NCBI GenBank assembly: GCA_035455745.1
Contig: DATIEP010000057.1
Coordinates: 1-24,757 of the forward strand
DNA length: 24,757 bases
Reading direction: 5' to 3'
DNA from: JADGGM01 sp027307005
GTDB lineage: Bacteria; Gemmatimonadota; Gemmatimonadetes; Gemmatimonadales; Gemmatimonadaceae
Each line of letters begins with the position of its first letter. Positions within the stretch are counted from its first letter, which is position 1. Position numbers and translations under genes: made by a program. The notes beneath the pieces are model-generated. The model was not told the DNA's origin, searched no databases, and saw nothing but the letters and a program-made list of their open reading frames with translations. Shown here piece by piece: positions 22,331-24,757 of the stretch.

Positions 22331-24343
22331 ATGTTTGAGCGGTCTCCGAACGTCACCGTCGCGTCCCGGGCGTGCCTCATGATCCATTTGCAGGTACTCG
22401 GCGCTCTGGAAGTCGGCACTGCGCACTCGCGCGGGGCGCGTCATCTCGTGACGCAGCCCAAGCGGCTGGCGCTGCTGGTCTATCTCGCCCTCGCCGAACC
22501 CACGGGACTGCACGCGCGCGATCGGCTGTTGGCGCTCCTCTGGCCCGAAGCCGATGACCGATCCTCGCGGCACTCGCTCCGCAACGCGCTGCACGCGCTC
22601 CGGCAGGCGTTAGGCGATGACGCCATCGTCACGCGCGGCGAAGCGTTCGTCGGCCTCGACTTCGGCCAGGTGCAGTGCGATGCCCTCGAGCTGCGCGCGC
22701 ACGTGGCCGCCGGCCGGTTCGACGAGGCGGTGGCGCTATGGTCCGGCGAGTTGCTGCCGGGGTTCCACGTCTCCGAGGTGCCCGAATTCGAGCGCTGGCT
22801 CGACGCTCAGCGTGAAGACCTGCTGCGCGCGGCGCGCACGGCGGCGTGGAAGCGCGCGGCAGCGGTCGCGGGAACGGGCGCGGCGGAGCTGGAGGCGATG
22901 CAGCTCGCACATCGCTTGGATTCGGCAGACGAACCCGGGGCGCGCCGGTTGATGCGCCTGCTCGCATCGTCGGGCGATCGCGCCGGCGCCCTGGAAGTGT
23001 ACGGCGCGCTCGCGGCGCATCTCTCGCGCGAGCTGGACACCGAACCGTCGGCTGAGACGCGACAGCTCGCGATGGAATTGCGGTCGAACGCTCGCGACGT
23101 CGCGGCTCCGGTTGCGCCGACCATGCCGCCGGCCGCATCGCCGCCCACGGCGCCGATTGCAGCTCGCACGCCGGCGTTCGCCGCCGAGCCGGTTGCGCCG
23201 CCGCGTCCGAGACGGCGGCGCCTCGCCGCTGCGTTAGGCTGCGGCGTACTGGCGGTGCTGGCGCTCGCCCTGTATCTGAGCCGTCAGTCGGCGCACGCCT
23301 CGACGCCCCAGTCGGAGGCCGAGCGCGCCGTGCTTCGTCTGCCGGCGCGCTACCGTGCCGACACGGCAGCGTACAGCTCGTACCTGCGCGGCCTGACGCT
23401 CCGATTCGCGTTTCACTTCGCGGAATCCCGCGACACGTTCGTCTCGCTCGTGGACCGGGAACCGCTCTACGTGCCCGGCCTGTACGGATTGGCGCATGCG
23501 TACATTTTCACCGCGCTCAACGAGATCACCGATCCGGACGAGACGTGGCCGAAGATCGATGTCGTGGCGAGGCGGGCGCTTGCGCTCGATACCACCGCGG
23601 CAAGTGCGTGGCTCGCGCTTGCGTCTGAAGACATGTTCTGGCACATCGACCTCCCGCGTGCGAACGAGCGCATCCTGCGCGCGCGCCGGATCGATCCGTT
23701 CGACCCCGACATCGCCGGCATGCGATCGGTCTGGTTCAGGTTCTACGGACAGATGGACAGCTCCATCGCCGAAGCGCGACTTGCGCATCAGATGGATCCG
23801 TTGAGCCCGTTGTTTGGACGGCTGGTCGCCAAGCAGTTGTTTTTCGCGCGACGCTACGAGGAGTCGCGTCAAGCGTTCATGCAGATGGTGCACGATGACG
23901 CGGGCTGGACGCGCGGATACAGCGACCTCGCGCAGCTCTACACCGCGATGGGCCGGCCGCGGGACGCGGTGGAGTGGCTGCGGAAGACGCGCGCGGCCGA
24001 ACGCGACAGCGCCGGCGCGGCAGCGCTGCCGGATGTCGGGACCGATGCCGAGGCACGCCAGCTGCTCGCCGCCGACGCGAGGCGCACGATCGCCCGCCTC
24101 GATCGCTCGGCGCAGGCGGGAGAGCGCGTGCCATCGTATTTGTACGCGATCGCCTACGCACAGTTAGGCGACACGGCGTCGACCATGCAGTGGCTCGACA
24201 GCATGGTGGCGCGGCACGACAGCTACGTGCATCAAGTGCGCCTCGACCCGGTATTCGACTTCGTGAGGCCGCTGCCGCGGTACCGGGCGTGGGCGGCCGG
24301 ATGCGGGCTGCCGCCTCTCGTGCCCTCGGCGCGGCGATCGTAG
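22331..24343 (+). CDS. SARP/BTAD-type transcriptional regulator with membrane anchor and TPR-like C-terminal domain
   Basis: The 670-residue protein has three parts. The N-terminal winged-helix region (about 17-105) includes IHLQVLGALEVG, RLALLVYLALAEP, RDRLLALLWPEADDRSSRHS and LRNALHALRQALG. The bacterial transcriptional activation domain (about 115-255) includes LWSGELLPGF and LEVYGALAAHLSRELDTEPS. A Pro/Ala-rich linker leads to RPRRRR and one membrane helix (about 298-317). The outer part (about 330-660) has helical TPR-like repeats such as YEESRQAFMQMV. This layout resembles one-component membrane regulators in the manner of CadC. GGGAG five bases upstream supports ATG 22331; ATG 22379 (MIHLQVLG) is an alternative. 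It follows the DUF5916 gene by 95 bases, which hold only a short GC hairpin. Target genes are unknown. Confidence 0.9.
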   Translation: MFERSPNVTVASRACLMIHLQVLGALEVGTAHSRGARHLVTQPKRLALLVYLALAEPTGLHARDRLLALLWPEADDRSSRHSLRNALHALRQALGDDAIVTRGEAFVGLDFGQVQCDALELRAHVAAGRFDEAVALWSGELLPGFHVSEVPEFERWLDAQREDLLRAARTAAWKRAAAVAGTGAAELEAMQLAHRLDSADEPGARRLMRLLASSGDRAGALEVYGALAAHLSRELDTEPSAETRQLAMELRSNARDVAAPVAPTMPPAASPPTAPIAARTPAFAAEPVAPPRPRRRRLAAALGCGVLAVLALALYLSRQSAHASTPQSEAERAVLRLPARYRADTAAYSSYLRGLTLRFAFHFAESRDTFVSLVDREPLYVPGLYGLAHAYIFTALNEITDPDETWPKIDVVARRALALDTTAASAWLALASEDMFWHIDLPRANERILRARRIDPFDPDIAGMRSVWFRFYGQMDSSIAEARLAHQMDPLSPLFGRLVAKQLFFARRYEESRQAFMQMVHDDAGWTRGYSDLAQLYTAMGRPRDAVEWLRKTRAAERDSAGAAALPDVGTDAEARQLLAADARRTIARLDRSAQAGERVPSYLYAIAYAQLGDTASTMQWLDSMVARHDSYVHQVRLDPVFDFVRPLPRYRAWAAGCGLPPLVPSARRS

Positions 24344-24454
24344 CACGAACCACGATGGTGCGTTCCGTCGCATCCCTGCGTCCGGACCCGTCCGATGCGG
24401 CGTGAGGCGTTCCTGACGTGTCGCAAATCCAGCGGTGGTGTCACAAACCAGGCC

Positions 24455-24482
24455 TTGTCGCTGCGGTTCGCATTCATACTAT
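24455..24482 (+). promoter_or_regulatory. Possible promoter of the right-edge gene
   Basis: TTGTCG (24455-24460) and TACTAT (24477-24482) are 16 bases apart and each matches four of six consensus positions. They lie 32 bases upstream of the ATG at 24515. This is the only promoter-like pair I found in the 171-base spacer. Confidence 0.3.
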
Positions 24483-24514
24483 GGTGGGCTTCACCGTCAA
24501 CGGCGAGTTCGACC

Positions 24515-24757
24515 ATGCCAGTCGATCTGAAATGGGTGAAGACGAACTTCGGGACCAACGGGATGGTCGCGGGTGCGCCGGCGCACGCCACGGTCGCCGA
24601 GAGCGATCGCGAGTTTGCCCGCAACCTGATCGAGTTCGATTCCGAGGGCCCGGAGCTCGCGGCATTCGCCGCGCGCGCGCCCAACGCGTCCGTCGGCCTA
24701 ACCAAGTACGTGGACATCGACTGGCCCCGTGGCTTCGCGCCCGGCTCGGGCGCGAAG
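24515..24757 (+). CDS. Hypothetical protein, N-terminal part (runs off the right edge)
   Basis: An open frame of 81 codons starts at ATG 24515 and reaches the window edge without a stop. The start is MPVDLKWVKTNFGTNG. Later segments read FARNLIEFDSEGPELAAFAA and VGLTKYVDIDWPRGFAPGSG. There is no signal peptide or membrane segment. I do not recognise the family. GC-rich codon use matches its neighbours and a promoter-like pair lies upstream, so it is probably a real gene. The upstream GGCGAG is only a weak ribosome binding site. No function is proposed. Confidence 0.6.
   Translation, partial: MPVDLKWVKTNFGTNGMVAGAPAHATVAESDREFARNLIEFDSEGPELAAFAARAPNASVGLTKYVDIDWPRGFAPGSGAK

Noticed and set aside
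116..24700. TTAGGC copies as telomere-like repeats
   Set aside because: The copies are dispersed singly inside coding genes and are not in tandem arrays, so a telomere-type role does not fit.

Overview
The window is high-GC bacterial DNA (roughly two thirds G+C by eye), densely coding, with no rRNA, tRNA, CRISPR array, insertion sequence or phage signal that I could find. The gene content suggests a soil-type Gemmatimonadota bacterium or a close relative: an ADOP/MacB-like permease, a sulfocyanin-like blue copper lipoprotein, a large CBM9/DUF5916 outer-membrane protein, and a SARP/BTAD regulator fused to a membrane anchor and TPR-like tail. This placement is inferred from protein families, not from a marker gene.

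Left part (1-4.5 kb): a truncated ADOP-type permease on the minus strand is divergent from a MarR regulator translationally coupled to an MFS exporter. A tandem 13-bp operator-like repeat lies just before the MarR start. A VapC-like PIN toxin and a ribbon-helix-helix antitoxin follow on the minus strand, then a small ABM-like protein.

Centre-left (4.5-10.7 kb): a three-gene unit encodes a Tat-exported metallophosphoesterase fused to a C-terminal cupredoxin, an ECF sigma factor and its zinc-type anti-sigma factor. After a 427-bp gap come a bacterial topoisomerase IB (minus) and a divergent asparagine-synthase-like protein that lacks the glutaminase cysteine.

Centre-right (10.7-19.7 kb): a multicopper oxidase with an unusual (permuted) order of copper motifs is divergent from a complete RND tripartite efflux operon (adaptor, HAE1-type pump, outer-membrane lipoprotein channel). 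A strong hairpin separates the pump operon from a convergent sulfocyanin-like copper lipoprotein.

Right part (19.7-24.8 kb): the CBM9/DUF5916 protein, the SARP-type membrane regulator and the beginning of an unrecognised gene cut by the window edge.

Two themes stand out. Three separate copper-protein genes (cupredoxin-phosphoesterase, multicopper oxidase, sulfocyanin-like) lie within about 15 kb, and two of them share a similar motif upstream (TATAGT...GACGTTCCC). In addition, the heptamer GCCTAAC/GTTAGGC is scattered over the whole window far more often than base composition predicts.
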